64,000 bases of DNA, taken from assembly GCF_963678635.1 (NCBI RefSeq), contig NC_087069.1:4228166-4292165 (forward strand), in the 5' to 3' direction. Origin of the DNA: Symsagittifera roscoffensis (lineage: Eukaryota; Xenacoelomorpha; Acoela; Convolutidae). The notes under the pieces are model-generated. The model did not search any database. It was given only the letters and a program-made list of their open reading frames with translations, and was not told the origin of the DNA. How positions within the stretch are numbered: position 1 is the first letter of the stretch; each line of letters opens with the position of its first letter. The position numbers and the translations under genes were made by a program. Shown one piece after another: positions 62,165-64,000 of the stretch.

Positions 62165-62845
62165 TGAAGGGGGCATTCAACGTAAAATCCACCCCTCTTC
62201 TACAGCCCCTGCCCAGTTATCCCTCCCCGTTGTAACAAAAGTGGTTAATAATTGATTATCTATAAAAAGTTTACAGATTTCAGATCTGTTGTAGTAAATA
62301 TAAAAAATCATCGATTATGTAGTTTTAATAATCGATTATAATGCATTTCGCTTTTCAAAAAACTAAAGTTTTTATCTTCATTAAAAAATCATTGCCAAAT
62401 CACTCTGAAACTATGTTTTGTTTCTGCATCACTTTCAATGCTTATTATAAACTGATAATATACATACTATCCACCGGTTATCTATATAATATCTACAGAT
62501 CTTATAATGTTTATATGCAGATTATATACAGGCTATATTGACATTATAAACATATTTTATACAGATTATTTTTTGATTTCATCCACATTCTGGCCAGTCA
62601 GATAGAATGAGTTTATTGAAACAAAAATATAATGTAGGCTTTTTTTGAAAATTTTGTACTAATGTTTGATCTGAAAGAATTTTTTTCTTACTGTGCAAAT
62701 AAAATATAGCAAAAAGTCAATTGCTCCAGGTTAATTTTTTGAATTTTTTTGATGTTATTCTCATAAAAGTGCGCTGAAAAGGTTAAACTTTTAAATGGCA
62801 TCTGTGGAAATTTTACACAAAAATGCTTCTCTTAAGTTTTAGATT
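62165..62845 (-). repeat. Large inverted repeat, right arm
   Basis: Reverse-complement partner of 61330-61985: CCAGTTATCCCTCCCC, ATAATCGATTATAATGCATT, TTGCCAAATCACTCTGAAAC, TCAGATAGAATG and AGCAAAAAGTCAATTGCTC. The spacer is about 180 bp and AT/C-rich without genes. Confidence 0.85.
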
Positions 62846-63243
62846 TTCAAGGAGTTTATATTGATGATTTTCAATCCTAAAAAGTCCAATAAAACTATTT
62901 TAATGGATTATAATCCATTTTCGTTTTCAATATAACCGATTATTTTTTATCATAAAGTACATGAGACTTGGTTTTCTACTAAAGAACTGTTTGCCCATCC
63001 ATAACCCCTCTCTCATCCTCCATATCCAAAAAAAATCTTATAAAATCAGTCGGCTCCTTTTCCCCTTCCGTTTGGAAGGGGGGATGGATAGGGAAGGAGG
63101 GACATAATTTAGATAAAATTTGGTATGAATTGCAGGAAAAACTGAGATATTAAGAAAATATGTGCCGAAAAAATTTACGATGAAAAAAATTGAAAACAAA
63201 AAAAAAATTCAATCGATAAAAATCGTTGAAAAGATTTTTTTAC

Positions 63244-64000
63244 GAACAAGTGTTTTGGACAATATAATCAATTTTAGATATTTTGAGTCCTTTGATTTGA
63301 CTTTTGAGTCCTTCTTTAATGGATTACAACCCGTGTTTTTCCCAACGAAACCCCATTTTAATTGATTGCTTTCTGCAGAAAAATTGTTTACTCAGCTTGT
63401 TGCACTTTTTCTCCAAAGTTATGACGAATGAAAGATAAAGTTCCGAGTAGATATTGAATGAGAAGCAAAAAAAATACGTTTACAAAAACATGTTTTTTTT
63501 GGTTGTTTTTTGATTTTTTTGTTGCAAATCTGTTCATTCCCCTCAGTTCACAGTATAAAGTTTACTCCTTCCCCCTTCCCCAGCACAACTGATCGGCGGA
63601 GCTACTCTACGTGAACCCCACCTCTTCAAAAACCAACCTAATGCTTAAACTCGCCCACCGTTCAGTAATCTGGGGGCGAGGAAAGTGGTTTGAAGGGCTA
63701 TGGGGAACTGGGGAGCTGGGGAAAAACTGAGGGTGGAAAAACGGACCCGCAATGACAAAAATGGATGAAAATCGACTTCATACAGAAAAATCTACAGATT
63801 AACGTGAATATAGACTAGATTCATCTACAGCCCCTTTGCGAACAATATTCGATTATGTACACTAAGAATCCATTTTTTTGACTAAAAATAATTGGATTTT
63901 AATGCCAAAATAGTCAATTTTTCAATACAATCTGTAGATAATATGAATATTGTCTTATCTTTATACAATAAAACCTATAGATATTCTGGAGATAACTTGT
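63244..64000 (+). repeat. Direct repeat segment, copy 2 (cut by window end)
   Basis: Second copy of 60336-61170 in the same orientation. It runs into the window edge, so the array may continue. Confidence 0.85.

Noticed and set aside
62341-62541. 66-codon frame in the inverted repeat
   Set aside because: AT-rich, no domain, inside the right arm; not preserved in the left arm.

Overview
The window is eukaryotic, almost certainly metazoan, AT-rich and crowded with transposable elements. The reasons are spliced genes with GT-AG introns, a full transportin-3 (importin-beta family) gene of 11 exons, a BEL/Pao LTR retrotransposon (a superfamily essentially confined to animals), a Gypsy-type LTR element, CR1/Jockey-like and other non-LTR retrotransposons, a hAT element, MITEs and tRNA-derived SINE-like repeats. 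The species cannot be named from the sequence.

Layout: 1-5300 is an unusual, purine-rich, higher-GC, intronless block of degraded coding sequence on the + strand that I cannot assign to a family; an old viral-like integration is one possibility. 5300-7430 is non-coding with several perfect hairpins. 7434-10680 is a broken non-LTR element (PHD finger, reverse transcriptase, restriction-like endonuclease-like C-terminus). 11005-16038 is a CR1/Jockey-like LINE on the minus strand, whose ORF1 is split by a 1229-bp hAT element with a perfect 8-bp target duplication. 16086-31884 is the host gene TNPO3 (+), about 968 codons. Its introns carry SINE-like repeats, a MITE copy and, in intron 6, a young 5'-truncated LINE with perfect 57-bp flanking direct repeats. 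31885-38269 is repeat-rich non-coding DNA. 38270-44565 is a Gypsy element (-) with 97% identical terminal repeats. 44566-46712 may hold the last exons of an unrecognised gene, with a MITE inserted nearby. 47432-47631 is an assembly gap. 48736-49300 is a degenerate ~51-bp tandem array. 51876-56929 is a BEL/Pao element (-) with identical 190-bp LTRs, a 5-bp TSD and a pol broken by only one stop codon. 56930-64000 is a repeat field with a large inverted repeat (about 61330-62845) between two direct copies of a ~0.7-kb segment.

How it fits together: the only confidently functional host gene is TNPO3, the nuclear import receptor for SR splicing factors. All the rest is dominated by mobile DNA of different ages: old (1-5300, the 7.4-10.7 kb element, the CR1-like LINE), intermediate (hAT, Gypsy) and very recent (intron-6 LINE, BEL/Pao). 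The CR1-like LINE and TNPO3 lie head to head with 5' ends only tens of bases apart, so their upstream regions may share control sequence.
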